A DNA stretch of 64,000 bases. Origin: Margaritispora aquatica. Lineage: Eukaryota; Ascomycota; Leotiomycetes; Helotiales; Discinellaceae. Location of the stretch: positions 634,340 through 698,339 of the forward strand of contig VJWN01000001.1 in assembly GCA_007644065.1 (NCBI GenBank), given 5' to 3'. A program made the position numbers and the translations under genes. This document shows positions 1 through 12,356 of this stretch, in pieces. The notes beneath the pieces were generated by a model. It did no database searches. It saw only the letters and a program-made list of their open reading frames with translations, and was not told where the DNA came from. How positions within the stretch are numbered: position 1 is the stretch's first letter; every line of letters begins with the position of its first letter.

Positions 1-868
1 ACGATCCTTGTGACAGAGGTGCACCACATTGTACGAACTCAGCAAAATGATTTTATATCCATACAAGCCGTAGCCTCCACTACCTTATGCTTTAATTGCC
101 AGCCATGCCATATAACATTGCATGTACCAAAGTTGCATAAATGGTCTATTGAATACACAGGAGATACTCCACAGATAGACAGATGCAGTTGTGGCACAAC
201 ATAAACAGCGCCAGCAAGCAGACGGATAGAGTACATTGTTACATGGATAGACACCGCCCTCCTGAGCGTGAACACATCGGAGATCACTCCGTCATAGTAA
301 CACAAAGCCAACCGTAACCCCCACACTCTGAACCCCTCAATTCTGGCCTAGACAGTCAGTAGCTTAATAGAGAAACAGCACACAATCAAGGGCGATTGAA
401 AGATCTGGGGAGAAGCGCATCGAGAAACGATAATCAGAAGATATTGAAAATCAACTTCAAACGGATCAGATATATTCACATTGTCTCCTTTGAGTGGTGA
501 TGTGAGCCCAAGACATCTCAACAACGCCCGCCATTCACTTGCGCAAAAGGCCAGAGCTGAGCAGTCGTATAGCAATCATCCCTTCCGTTTTAGTTGTGAG
601 GAGAAAAGGAAGAAAAGGAGGGTTGGAGATAAACTTGACAACTCTGGATAAATACTCGAAGTCGCGACTAACTGCAAGCCACGGGCGACTTTCCCGTTTC
701 AAGTCTAGCTTCAATGTGGCGTTCGGCGGGGAAATAATTCCAAGTCCGACTGTTGCATGAGTCTTTGATTGTTGACCAGGACATCGATTCCAGGTACCAA
801 CGTTCGAGGTGAGTTCAATTGGGCTTCCACCTTATAGACTGTGAATATACTAACCTTCTTAGATCAAA
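1..868. other. Upstream region of the SHMT gene, no gene seen
   Basis: No open frame here resembles a protein and none has convincing splice partners. The last 60 bases look like the 5' UTR of the downstream SHMT gene, with a probable UTR intron (GTGAGT donor at 809, TTCTTAG acceptor ending at 862) that finishes six bases before the start codon. Short frames at 10-204 and 39-326 have no recognisable composition or domain. Confidence 0.5.
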
Positions 869-2631
869 ATGTCTCTTTTCAAAGGGGCAGCGAGGTCTTT
901 GACCAGAGCTTCGGCTTGTAGAGTGGCACCACCTGCGCTTTCTTTCTCGAGGCGAGCTTCCTCTATGACTGCAGAGTCGCAGCAAAAGGTATGTATTTGG
1001 TAATTGATAGCTTTTTTTGCATTTGCTAACCACTTCTCGAAACAGCTTCTCTCTGCCGATCTCGAGCATGGCGACCCAACCATTTACAAAATCCTCCAAA
1101 ATGTTGGTTGTCTGTGGAAAGCATGGTCGAGGACAAAGACTTATACCAGTATAGGAAAAACGACGACAAAAGCACTTCATTAACCTCATTCCCTCGGAGA
1201 ACTTCACTTCCCAAGCTGTACTGGATGCCCTAGGAAGTGTTATGCAAAGTTGGTCTTGAAAGTCTGGAAGTGGGGTGGTTGGAGACTTACGGTGAACAGA
1301 CAAATACTCCGAGGGTTACCCAGGTGCACGATATTATGGTGGAAACGAATTTATCGACGAAGCGGAACGATTATGTCAATCTCGTGCGCTGCAGACTTTT
1401 GGATTGAAGGAGGCCGAATGGGGTGTGAATGTGCAGCGTATGTTAGTACATTTGGAGTTATTGATTGAGACTGACTTCACTAGCACTTTCTGGCTCCCCT
1501 GCGAATCTAATGGCCTACTCTGCTCTGCTTAACACACACGATAGGATAATGGGTTTGGATTTACCTCACGGTGGACATCTTTCCCATGGTTACCAGACAC
1601 CAACAAAGAAGATCTCGGCAATCTCTAAGTACTTCGAAACTCTACCATACCGATTAGATGAGAGCACTGGCTTGATTGATTATGTCAAGCTGGAGGAAAT
1701 GGCTATGCTTTACAGGCCAAAGCTTATTATTGCAGGTACATCCGCGTACAGTAGACTTTTGGACTATGAGAAGTTCCGTGAGATTGCCGACAAGGTTGGA
1801 GCATATCTTCTCGCCGACATGGCACATATCTCTGGTCTTGTAGCAGCAAAGGTCATTCCAACTCCATTCAAATATGCAGATGTTGTTACAACAACTACCC
1901 ATAAATCGCTTCGTGGACCTCGGGGCGCTATGATCTTCTACAGGAAAGGAGTTAGGCGAGTCAACCTAAAGACGAAGGTTGAGGAGATGTATAATCTCGA
2001 AGATGCAATCAATGCGTCAGTATTTCCTGGACACCAAGGTGGACCTCACAACCATACCATCACTGCTCTAGCGGTTGCACTCAAGCAAGCCCAGAGCCCT
2101 GAATTTGTGGCATACCAAGAGGCTGTTCTAGCTAATGCTCAGGCATTCGCAAAAAGGCTGGGTGATCCAAAGGACAAGGGAGGACTAGGCTACACCATCG
2201 TCTCTGGTGGCACCGACAACCATCTCGTGCTCATTGATCTGAAGCCCCAAGGTGTCGACGGGGCCCGTGTAGAACGAGTTCTCGAGCTCGTAGGCGTAGC
2301 ATCGAATAAGAATACTGTTCCAGGTGACAAGTCTGCTCTCAAGCCCGGTGGACTTCGCATGGGCACGCCAGCAATGACAACACGAGGCTTCCAACCAGAA
2401 GACTTTGTGCGTGTAGCTGATGTGGTAAACCGTGCTGTCACCATCGCGCAGCGCATCGACAAGACTGCCAGAGAAGCAGCAGTGGCGAAGGGGAGGAAGA
2501 ATCCAGGAAGCGTAAAAGCTTTCCTCGAATTCCTTGGAGAGGGTGAGAATGAGACAGAGATCGTGCAGTTGAGGAGTGAAGTTGAGGAGTGGGTGGGCAC
2601 GTTTTCACTACCGTGGGAGAAGCGTTCATAG
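869..2631 (+). CDS. SHM1: Serine hydroxymethyltransferase, probably mitochondrial
   Basis: PLP enzyme that interconverts serine and glycine while charging tetrahydrofolate with a one-carbon unit. Exons read 869-988, 1046-1102, 1155-1248, 1300-1437, 1484-2631, giving 518 aa. The N-terminus is rich in Arg, Ser and Ala without acids (about residues 1-34), as in a mitochondrial presequence, and is followed by the family block [14 protein letters not shown]. Other conserved blocks are [24 protein letters not shown] and LSGSPANL. The PLP lysine is K277 in [13 protein letters not shown]. Length and domain order match eukaryotic SHMT. Introns 2 and 3 both start with the unusual donor GTTGGT, which breaks up the open frame in the first third, but the joined reading is continuous. 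The start is the first ATG after a likely 5' UTR intron. The mitochondrial rather than cytosolic isoform is inferred from the leader only. Confidence 0.95.
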
Positions 2632-5600
2632 TAGAAGCGAGGTGTGGACTGTGGGTGGTTTGATGCGTGGATTCATGGGTAATGATGGCGTTTTGGGAAG
2701 CAAATCAAGCAATATGCATCTATCATGGTTGTATTATAGGTAGCTAAAATATGATTCAACATCCCCTAAGATTGGCTTTACTTGGTCTTCCAGTTTACTC
2801 ACATTCATCATTTTGGTTAATTCAGGGAAGTTCTTGTGTGCAAGCGTGCAGAGCACCTTTTTGTGTACTCTCAGGACTTCTTATTGTTATGTTCAATGCC
2901 TCAAATTTTAAATTCAGATAATACTTTGCTTGGCACTCGCTTCTATAATACAGTAATCTATGTCGCACCTCTATTCACTCGCTGTTTCAACACTGTACAA
3001 CATATAAATACCTTGAGCTACCTAGGCAGTTTTGCTTTCTTCTTCACCATAATTCAAGGGGATGGTGAATACTTCTGGATGGTTGAGTCTGGCCTCGGTG
3101 TTTTTTTTCCCTCAACCTATGTCTATCTCCAAATTCTCTCTTTCAATATTTGTCCGAGTTATTTCTGCCCTTATTTAATACACTTGTGCTTGATACATAA
3201 GGAACATGATTATGTGCTAGAATTTTTGGCATGAGCGACAGTGGTGGAGAAATCATTCTTGTCAATCAGTAGGGTGCTGTCATCTCGTATCTCGCTTCTG
3301 TCAACTGTTTCCCTTCTCTTGGGTGGTAATCGAGAGCGCAGAGCAATAAAGTTGAGTTGAAGCCAGAGAGATTTGACTTCTTCTGCAGCAGATGTATAGC
3401 TTCACTTCCGTCAGCTTCAAAGACTCGCATGGTCTTGTGCACCCATCCTGTTTCTGTCTATGGGGTGGGAATAGATATTGTACTGTTTGTACGGTATTTA
3501 TACCTCAGGTAGGAAGAAGAATTGAAATTGTCTGAGAGATCTGACATAGTGAAGAGGTCACTGGTGGAAATCTCGGCTTCTTGCTCTGGAATTTTTGAGT
3601 GAGTGACAGATTATTTGACTCCACTTCAAAGTCGAATTGTCTGGGTAGTGAGTGGGGTTGCATGAGTTAGTCGTCACCTTTCTGTGCTTCAAACCCCCAT
3701 ACTACAAAAGCTGAGATGTGCTGGAGAAGGAGATAGGTGAGCAGTCTGGCCTTAAGACCTGTTCATTCGTACTGACGCTCGCAGTTAGTCATACTACGAA
3801 GTTTCAAGCAGCTTCATACATCTTGACCTACAAGTGTTACTATGGTTTGCATTTCAGACAAGCAGCTTTGGTCTATGTCCCGCATTTGTTGTCAATTTGC
3901 CAGCTGCCACTTATTATCAATCTTTTTATTATGTCGTTGATAGAGACGAGATCATAAAATCATAATATCTTTGTTACTTTACAGCAGGGTACCAACCTTT
4001 GGAATCACAGCTTCTCAAACAGTACATTGCAGAATGAAAAACTTCACATTGCGAAGATCAAGTTACGAGCTGTTGATACACTCCCATCCCATACTGGCTA
4101 TGTTCCTGTGCTTTTTTCACTTTTTTCGAGAATCTAAATGGTGTCGACTCGATTTAAACTCCTCTCTTCTTGCTTCAAGTTTCGACCATCCACTTTTGAA
4201 AGTGAATGTTCATATTCCGAACTTGAAACTCCAGAACTCTCACTCACGGCTCAAACTCACCTTTGAGAAAAGCGATTGAGGGTTATAAATATAGCCTCAG
4301 CTTGTTTCTTGGATCGGTATTGTGGGAAACTTGCACAGAGAACGAAAAAATGGTTCGCAGTGATTGTTTGGACATTGAGCAGTGCATTGATATTGCCGCA
4401 CACCAAGCTGGCGGAGGGGGAGAGGAAAATAGATATTTGTTCAAAAACTGGTGGTCGGGATAGTGTCAAGTGTTGAAGTGTTAAAATGCCGCTGTTGTTG
4501 TCAGGTTCAAGCTCGCTGTCATCTGCAGCATAAGGCAGTCTCCTTCGCTTGCCTCCGTATCACGAGGTGATCTTCTACTACATTTCAGATATTCTGATTA
4601 AATACTTGAGTCAGAGTTGTATAGCAATCTTTCAACATGTTTTCGTTGCATGCATGACTCTTTCCCACCAAATTCCACAGCCATGTTAGCTGGTACATTT
4701 CTTTACTTTCCAGCATAGTTTAGCAGGCAAGATTATTTTCTGCTTTTATAGCATAGCATTGGCTCCAAAATATAATTACACATAAGCTCACCTGAGAGAA
4801 TTCACCCTTGAGATTCATTAGTCCTTGGTCTTATTGCTTTGCGCTTGATTTACGAACACTCCTTTTGGCAAGCTGGTGATCTTGCTTGCCTCACTCAAAG
4901 ATTAGCTAACCTGAGAATATATACATATATTTGTTACTCCAAAATTCTAACACAACTATGGAGTGGATTTATCTCCCACGCACCGTTTCCCTGAAAGTCT
5001 TGAAAGTATTTAATGTCAGCCCATAAATCATATACGCTTCCTATTTTCTTTGAAGGAATAGTTGGGTAATGTTTTGTGGATCGATTTGGAACATTTTATT
5101 ACAGCAATGTTTAGAATATGATTGCTGTCAATTCTATTCTCTCTGTCACATAATTGTATTCTTCCATTAGAGGGCAAAAGATTGGTGAAGTATTGCTGAG
5201 GCTTTGTTTCGAAAGATTCGGAGATTGTAACAATTTGCTTGGTAGGAAGCACAGAAGCTAGAATGGCTTACTTCAGTGCTTGCAAGCACCACAAAGTATC
5301 TTCAACCTGCTTATTATGCTCATCTTTGTTCTCATCGCTGTCTTCATTATAATTCAGTATAGCTCGGATAGTGCCATTTATTTATATCCGTTTCCACAAC
5401 ACCGAGCCAACTATCATGTATCTCGCTGTTCTGTGGAGGTTTTCAGATTCCTGCTATCAAATCAAATTTGAGTCACATAAATGAACAAGAAGCACTCATT
5501 TTCAAGTAAGCAACTTCATTTCTGAAAGTCGCTCACTCGCAGGTATAACATCAAGGTATCAGAGCGTCTGCAGCAAGCTCAAAGACTAGAATCCGGGAAG

Positions 5601-7949
5601 GAGTCTTAAAATCAGGAGAGCCTCGTGGCTTCGTCGATTCGCATTTTGGATAGAAACTTCTTAAGTACTGTTAAATATGTTGTGATATTGATGTATTTAT
5701 GCTTCAATTCGATAGGGAATGTGATGTATTTTACAACTTGCATCGCGCCTCAGCGGAGGCTTGACAAATGAGATGCTGCTGTCATATTCTAGTATCGGCT
5801 TCTGTTGCTTTTAATTGCTTGGGACTGGAAATATTAGAAAGAAGTTAGGGTTATGCGGAGTATCGTGAAGCTTTTCTGCTTGCTGCCCACCATCCTATGG
5901 TCTATCAACCTATACCTCATCTTCTAGCATAGCAAATGAACTTTGAAAGCCATGCGTGGGATTTCCACGCCTTTTTCTTGTCTCTGACTTTCTGTTTATA
6001 GCTTAATCACACGATAACAGAACCTCTATACAGTATTTATGTTTTCTCACACCAGATCCAAGGACCCGAAAAAAAAGAGCAAAGTCCATTACTTGCCGAA
6101 CCAGCTTCCTCCAATTCGATGCTATTACGATTACTCAGATGTCGGTTCACTCAATCATATAATAGGGGCAATGACAGGTGATGTGACCAGTGAGAAATCA
6201 ATCTAATAAACCGGACTGCAAACACTTGTGTCCATGCTGAGATGGCGCGATTTTCTTTGATAAAAAGTAAACAATTACCAGCAAATATGCTTGAATTGGT
6301 AAAATCTAGTACATTAAGTTGGCCTTTTAGACCGCTATTTTTCGTTATGAAATAACCCAAGACTGTCTGGTTTGAAAGCGAGAAACGTATTACATGACTG
6401 TTGTCAAGCTCGACTTCGCTGCCCTTACTGTTATCGCTGGGACCTCTCTCTTGTGACGAAATCCAAGTTCATATCAGGAACAAAATTCAAATGGGAATGC
6501 AATTCGTGGAAACGAGTCCTAACCCTCGAATTACTCCCAATATTGAGGCTTAACTGCACTCATTTCGGTACTCATCAGCTAATCCACGTCTTGATCAAGG
6601 TGCATTTAAGTTGAACCTAACAGCTAAGAACGATGGTTTTATATAATTTTTAAAACTAGCTTATGGCGATGACATAGCGACAAGCACAAGGCACGTTGGC
6701 TTAGTAGACCTGAGACTGAACACTGATATTGCGTTTTCAAACTCTTTCTCATCCTCTAAACTCCTTGAGTTTTGGTTTACATACAGCTATATAAGACCAG
6801 CTCAACACTCTCTCCATTTACTCTTGTGTACAGAATGACTTCCTTTTTGGATTCGTTCACGGTTGGGTGGAGGTTTGTATGATCGAGACTTAGCTCAAAC
6901 TCACTCTAGATAACAAACTGCTCCTCATTATCGACAAAATTCCGTGGTCAAGTCACTCGCTAAAGGATAAAACACGTCTTTTTTGCTCAAGCACCGTGAT
7001 AGGTTGGTACAGCTGTTGTCAAATAATGCGGGCTCCACTGTCATTTCAAGCACTTGCGTTGGGCTAAGCGAGGAATGACAGCGATGAGAGAAGGCAAGGT
7101 CTATATAGGAGGAACAATTCAGACTTGATTATTTTGTGAGAAGCTAAAGGATAACAACTGATCTTGCCAGAAAGATTGAAGATTACGGCAAGCCATTTGA
7201 ACATGTTCAAGCACATGTCCTTGATTTCCATATTTTCATCGTTAGCTTTAGTGTCATTAGACTGTGAAACGCAATGTATGTAATCTTACCATCTTGATTC
7301 CTTTATCTGTGCTTAGCGATCACACTGACTCACTCCTCAAATTGAATTCTTGTCCTCTGCTCGAACACCGGGAGCAGGAACACAGCATGCTTCAGTATCT
7401 GAAGGCATCACTGCCGTTCAGTTCAGCCACTCCCTACCATCACATTCATGTATAAAATCTCTTGAAATCTTGTTTTGAGATATGTCAAGAACACAAGCAA
7501 CTTACAAGGCCGAAGCGATGTGTGGGTGAGTTGATGAATGCAGGCAGACTCTTTGCATGTTTTATCGCTTGGTGTTTTGCTTAAGCCCAACGTTTTTCTT
7601 TCTGGAGCTTGAGTCTTCTTTCGAAGATTCGAATTTTCGTTTTGAGTGGCTCCCTGAATATGCAGTTGCTGTCACTCTTTGTCTATGGTTACTGTCAAGT
7701 TGATTTTCACCGTCTATTAAGCTTGACTGGAAAGATCTCAGAAGCCAGACTAACGAAACATAGGAAATTATAGAGTACAACCAACTAGTATATTTTGACA
7801 TAATATTGCAAGGTGGAATCCGATTATACGCAATTATTCTCACTGCGCCATTTGGGCATTGGCAGTGGCGTAGGTAGCACAAAGGTCCAATAAATAGTAA
7901 TGTTATTATTAGATGTTCATCTCGAAAGTCCAAGATGCTACAAAGAATT
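2632..7949. other. 5.3 kb gene-poor AT-rich region between convergent genes
   Basis: The region lies between the 3' ends of SHMT (+) and the MFS transporter (-). It is AT-rich with many short frames (for example 2836-3234, 3971-4279, 6372-6614), but none has a recognisable domain, a good start context or a family of consistent splice sites. I saw no terminal repeats, transposase-like frame or tandem array. A TATA-like TATATAAG near 6788 followed by an ATG at 6835 looks promoter-like, but its reading frame closes after a few codons. The stretch could hold a non-coding RNA, a decayed element or fast-evolving small genes. Confidence 0.5.
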
Positions 7950-9762
7950 CTATACAGATCCCATCTCAGCATCCATAGCCAACCTCCACCTCGGACCAAA
8001 CTTGCGCATCGCCCAAACCACCACCACAGCACTCACCACGCAAATAACCCCCAACCCCGTAAACAGCCAGCCATTCCCAATGGCATTAATCAGCGGCTCA
8101 CCCACCACACCACCGACGCACGAGAAGATATTCCTCACAAAATTATTCACCGCCACGCCACTCGAGCTCCTCTTCGGCATGAACTCGGTTAACATCGTCG
8201 TCGCCACGCCAAAGATAATCATGCTTCCCACACCGAAGAAGAAATTCGCTATCATGGGCACAATCCACAATGTGCCCTTTTCGGCAGACCAGCCATACCA
8301 GATCAGCGCAGCGGGGTACATGAACGCTGCGATCCACGCATTCTCGCGCATGCGGTCCTCGGGTCTGAAGACCAGGCGACCGTGGGAATCGTAGCGGCCT
8401 GCTGCGCGAGCTTCGCGGTGCATGATGTAGTCTGTCCATTTCCCGCCGACTAGACTTGCTACCACGTAGCCTAGCGAGTTGGGGATGTAGAGCAAGCCGA
8501 GGATGATGACGGGGAACTCGTAAGGGGGCGAGGAGAAGGTTTGCTGGATGGAGATGTTGAGGACGTAGAGGGAGCCAAAGGTTATGGATGCGAGGAAGAC
8601 AGTTGAGACGACGGCTGGGAAGCGGAGGTAGAGGAGCACGGAGAGGGGGTCGATGATGCATTGTCTGAAAATGCTCATTGCACGTTTGGTTTTGAGATGG
8701 ACTGATTGTCGGGTTGAGATCCGAGTTAATTCTGGTCGGATCTTTTCGCCTGTTTCGAGAGGCGTGGGGATAGCTGGTGGTGTTTTCCGAGCAAGTGTTT
8801 CGGGTAGACAGAAGAGAAGTGTGATGGTAAGCACTCCTCCATAGATAGCTTGAAACCACTGCGTACTTCTCCATTTCCACGCCTCACTAAGTACACCTCC
8901 AATGATAGGTGCCAGTAGTGGCCCTAAGAGTGGCCCTAGATAGAAGATTCCCATGGCTTTACCTCGCTCGCGAACTTCCCAAATGTCGGCCATGGTACCA
9001 GCTCCTACAGCCTGCACAGAAGCTGCACAGCCACCAGAAAGAATACGCATGACGATCAGCATGCCAATAGAAGTAGATACTGCCGAGCAAATATTGAAGA
9101 CGGTGAAGAGAGCGAACGAGGTAAGATATATCGAGCGACGGCCAAGTGATTCCGAGAAGGAAGACCACCAGAGTGGGAAAATGGACATGCTAAGCATGTA
9201 CAAAGCTACGGATAGATTGGTAGTAGTATGGCTTGTGTGAAGATCTATTGCTAGTTCTGGCAGTGCAGCTACAATGTATAAGCCTGACATTCACTTGATG
9301 TTTTGAAAGTTACTTACGAAGTAGAATCGCGCTACCCATAGGTGCAGCAGCCGCTGCAACAGCTACGAGAAACGTAATGAACCATTTTATCTTCCTGGGA
9401 TAGTAATATGGTTTTTCAATTTCAGATACAAGAGTTAGGCTTGCAAATAACCCTCTCCGCTCTCCTCTCGGAACAACTATTTGAGGCCGTGACCTGGTGG
9501 ACGACGTAGCCGAGATCGTCCGCTGGGCTTGAGCTGGTGAAGCATCAGCCTCGACGCCATCGACTGATGAATCTGAATGCCCATGTGAATGTATCGATTC
9601 TTCTTCTGTATGACTCTGTAATCCATCATTCATGCCTACGCCTTCTCGGTCATATTCTCCATCCTTGGCTGTTGAGACACCAGGGTGCTCAATTGGACCA
9701 TCGAGATCTTCTGGAACATGCTGAATGGCTTCCAGATCTTCTTTTTCCGTATCATGAACCAT
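7950..9762 (-). CDS. Major facilitator superfamily drug:H+ antiporter (DHA1 type)
   Basis: Twelve-span plasma-membrane exporter that would use the proton gradient to move drugs, acids or metabolites; the substrate cannot be told from sequence. Two exons, 9318-9762 and 7950-9268, give 587 aa. The best acceptor (TTGTAG) gives a 49 nt intron and restores the TM1 signature LLPALPELAIDLHTS. A nearer CAG would leave only 34 nt and break this motif. The first ~125 residues are an acidic, Ser/His-rich cytosolic tail. Motif A appears as SLGRRSIYL after TM2, and the antiporter motif C as GPLLGPLLAPIIGG in TM5. A long central loop (roughly residues 330-360) separates the two six-span halves. The gene shares a 747 bp upstream region with the divergent OTU gene. 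Family assignment is firm; relation to yeast Qdr/Dtr1-like members is probable. Confidence 0.9.
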
Positions 9763-10509
9763 TGCTGAAATCCGATAATCAGAACAAAGAGCTTTTAAAT
9801 TGACATAACCACCTCGAATGTACTAGGGTAAGAGTGGGATGGTTTTTCACGCCCATAGAAAATCAGGGTTAAATTCAATTCAGATAAGTAGACATCTCAC
9901 AAGACTACTGAATAGCGAGAAGTACTAGACAATTATCTTGTGTACCTATCAGAAAAGAACGAATCGCAAAGAGGACTGAAAAGATAGGAATCAAGCTTCC
10001 ATGACAAGTCCTCACACTTCCACTAGCTCCCAAGTCGTATGTTGGACTTCCTCATCCGTGAAGAAACTGAATGTTCCTGGGGGAAACTTTGCCTCATTCC
10101 AGCATGTTATTAGCTAGGTCTACCTATTATGTCCTTGACCGCTTGTTCACTTCATCCGTCAAATGATAATGGGAAAGAATTTCAGACGGGAATAAAACCT
10201 TTGGGGCCGTGAATTCGGCAACTCGGTTAATCGGCATCGTCAAGCCAAGGCGAAGTCACATGACTTTCGGCGATCAAAACGGGACCCCCTGTCCGGGACT
10301 AACCGCGGCTGCATGAAAAAAGATGGTGCTTCCATGACTTCTATTCTTCCATCGTGTTGTGTGTATGTGTGTGTGTCTCGCGCATATTATTTACCCCACC
10401 ATTTCTGGCAAAATAAGCTTTTTTCACGACGCAACAACGAGAATTGTATCGCAAAGTAACAGAACCTCAAGCTTATCTCCATTACTTGCTAGGCAAGTTT
10501 AACACAGTC

Positions 10510-11430
10510 ATGGAGGAAGCACGAGAAGAGACCCTCGAAGATCTTCAAGTTCGCCATAAAAAAGAAGCAAAGGACCTTCAAGGACGAATAATCCAGAAGA
10601 AGAAAGGTGCCACGAAGAAGACTCGGAAGGGCGTGAACTCGGAATGTGAAGAGCTTGAACGACAACTAAAGGAAAGGCATGCGCAAGAACTGGCTTCGTT
10701 AAATTCTGGGGATGCCCAAGAATCTGTCGAATATTCCGAGGACGACGAAAACACCGAAAATGAGCAGGAAAAACGTACAAATGGTGTCGCAGACAAGTTG
10801 GCAGAAGTCACGATATCAGAGCCTGCTACGTTAGAAGATGGTCAGCCAAAGAAACGAAATAGAGCGAAGGAAAGACTTGCCAGACGGGCTGCTGAGACAG
10901 CCGCTGCGGTTGAGGAGGCCAAAAAAGAAGCTGCAAATCAACCAAACCCCAAGGAACTTGAGCACAAGCATATGCAGGCACAATTTCAGTCTCGTGGGTT
11001 GATTGAGAAAAGGATAGCCCCAGATGGCCATTGTCTTTTTAATGCCGTGGCAGACCAACTGTCGGTAGTTGGCATTCCATTAGGAGCAGAGAGCCAGTCT
11101 GAGCTGAAGGGAGGCATGAAGTACAAGATCATACGGAAAGCAGCAGCGCAATATATGGAAACACACCCAGATGATTTTGCGCCATTTCTAGAGGAGCCTC
11201 TTGATTCATATATAGAGAAGATCAAAGACTCTGCAGAATGGGGTGGACATTTAGAGTTGAAAGCATTAGCAGAGGTATACCAGATTGAGATTTGCGTCAT
11301 ACAAGATGGAGAGTCCCAGACGATCAAACCCGATGAGGTATCTGGTAAGGAACCAAGGATATGGCTGGGATATTACAGACATGGTTTTGGACTTGGCGAG
11401 CACTACAACTCTCTCCGAAAATCACCTTGA
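10510..11430 (+). CDS. OTU2: OTU-domain deubiquitinase, Otu2/OTUD6 type
   Basis: Predicted cysteine protease that removes ubiquitin; yeast Otu2 and animal OTUD6 are linked to ribosomes and translation. Single exon, 306 aa. Residues 1-160 are highly charged and likely coiled coil, with Lys-rich and Glu-rich stretches, as in OTUD6 relatives. The OTU domain follows (about 160-304). It carries the catalytic block APDGHCLFNAVADQL with C175, and the C-terminal histidine H298 in GEHYNSL; D172 precedes the GHC. The open frame extends upstream, but the first ATG is at 10510. The gene converges on the TPMT-like gene: the two stop codons are only 37 bases apart, so their 3' UTRs almost certainly overlap. 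Confidence 0.92.
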   Translation: MEEAREETLEDLQVRHKKEAKDLQGRIIQKKKGATKKTRKGVNSECEELERQLKERHAQELASLNSGDAQESVEYSEDDENTENEQEKRTNGVADKLAEVTISEPATLEDGQPKKRNRAKERLARRAAETAAAVEEAKKEAANQPNPKELEHKHMQAQFQSRGLIEKRIAPDGHCLFNAVADQLSVVGIPLGAESQSELKGGMKYKIIRKAAAQYMETHPDDFAPFLEEPLDSYIEKIKDSAEWGGHLELKALAEVYQIEICVIQDGESQTIKPDEVSGKEPRIWLGYYRHGFGLGEHYNSLRKSP

Positions 11431-11467
11431 GAGAAGACGCTCATCTTATATTCAATATTATACAAGG

Positions 11468-12356
11468 CTACGACTTATGGTGAGCCCATACACTTACCCA
11501 GTCTGTCACCTTTCCGGCTGCATCATAACCAATCTCATGCGTCCTCGTTGGTTGGAAATGCTCAATACGCACTAATCCCTCCGTGCTCGGTTCTCCCAGC
11601 TCAGCATCCAAAAGCTCTCCGTCCTCAGCATAGGGAAGCTCCTGTCCTGGTCGTGGTAAATGGGCAAGATAAACCTTTGGCGGTAATGCCCAAGGAGGAC
11701 CGCCTGTCGAAGCAGGCTTGTACGTTGGAAACTCTACACATATAATCCTACCGTTGGGAGCAAGTAGCTGATTGAAGCGTTTCGACCAAGCCGGTCTCAT
11801 GACTGGTGGGAGAGCGGAGAGAAACTATAGACCGTCAGCTATTTCTTTATTCCTCAAAGACTTAAGAAAGACTTACAGTATAGTCATAGATCAAATCAAA
11901 CTTCCCGTCTCCCTCAACATCCTTCAAAAACTCATCCGTGAAGAAGTCCCCTGAAACCCAAGCGACACCCCCCTTCTCGCTCATCCCCTTACTCCGATAC
12001 ACCTCGTTCCCACCCATCTCCCTCTCCACTTTCCTCGCCGCTTCCAACGCCGTGCTCGAAATTTCCAGCCCATAAGCATCATACCCATGCGCAGCAAGCA
12101 ACAAGACATCATAACCCTTTCCACATCCTGGCACGAGAGCTTTCAGTCTCTTGCCTGCGCTTGACTTGGTAGGAAGGAGATCCGTTCGCTCAGCGAGTAA
12201 ATCGATCAAAGCAGGGTTTGGAAAGCCCTTGTCCCAGGGCACGAAGGAGTCTTTGTAGAGTTCGTCCCATTTTTGACCGTGCTCGGTGCTGCCGCGAGCT
12301 TGGGAAAAGTGCTCTTTCAGGCGTGCTCGGGCATCGGTTGGTTGGTCTGTTGCCAT
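11468..12356 (-). CDS. TPMT-family SAM-dependent methyltransferase (thiol/halide type)
   Basis: Class I methyltransferase using S-adenosylmethionine. Fungal members resemble plant HARMLESS TO OZONE LAYER proteins that methylate thiols and halides. Exons 11877-12356 and 11468-11824 give 278 aa. The N-terminal part shows the family block WDELYKDSFVPWDKGFPNPAL. It is followed by SAM motif I, ALVPGCGKGYDVLLLAAHGY, the acidic loop GLEISSTALEAA, and FDLIYDYTFLSALPP, which is formed across the splice junction (GTAAGT donor, CTATAG acceptor). No targeting signal is evident, so it is probably cytosolic. It is divergent from the SDR gene across ~530 bp. Substrate is unknown; detoxification of sulfide or thiols is the usual proposal for the family. 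Confidence 0.88.

Noticed and set aside
815..1303. 162-codon minus-strand frame opposite the SHMT 5' exons
   Set aside because: It lies across proven SHMT exons and introns and has no family resemblance; it is a shadow frame.
1080..1500. Apparent frameshifts in the first third of SHMT
   Set aside because: They vanish when introns 1103-1154, 1249-1299 and 1438-1483 are removed; the joined protein is continuous and matches the family, so the gene is not a pseudogene.
2836..3234. 132-codon plus-strand frame in the gene desert
   Set aside because: Phe/Tyr/Cys/Leu-rich composition as expected from AT-rich DNA, no domain, no splice partners.
6835..6900. ATG after a TATATAAG motif
   Set aside because: The frame closes quickly and the nearest GT-AG pair leads straight to a stop codon.
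8143..8880. 245-codon minus-strand frame inside the MFS gene
   Set aside because: Arg/His/Pro-rich shadow of the transporter reading frame.
9284..9317. 34-nt version of the MFS intron
   Set aside because: Too short for a fungal intron and it breaks the TM1 motif; the 49-nt alternative restores LPALPELA.
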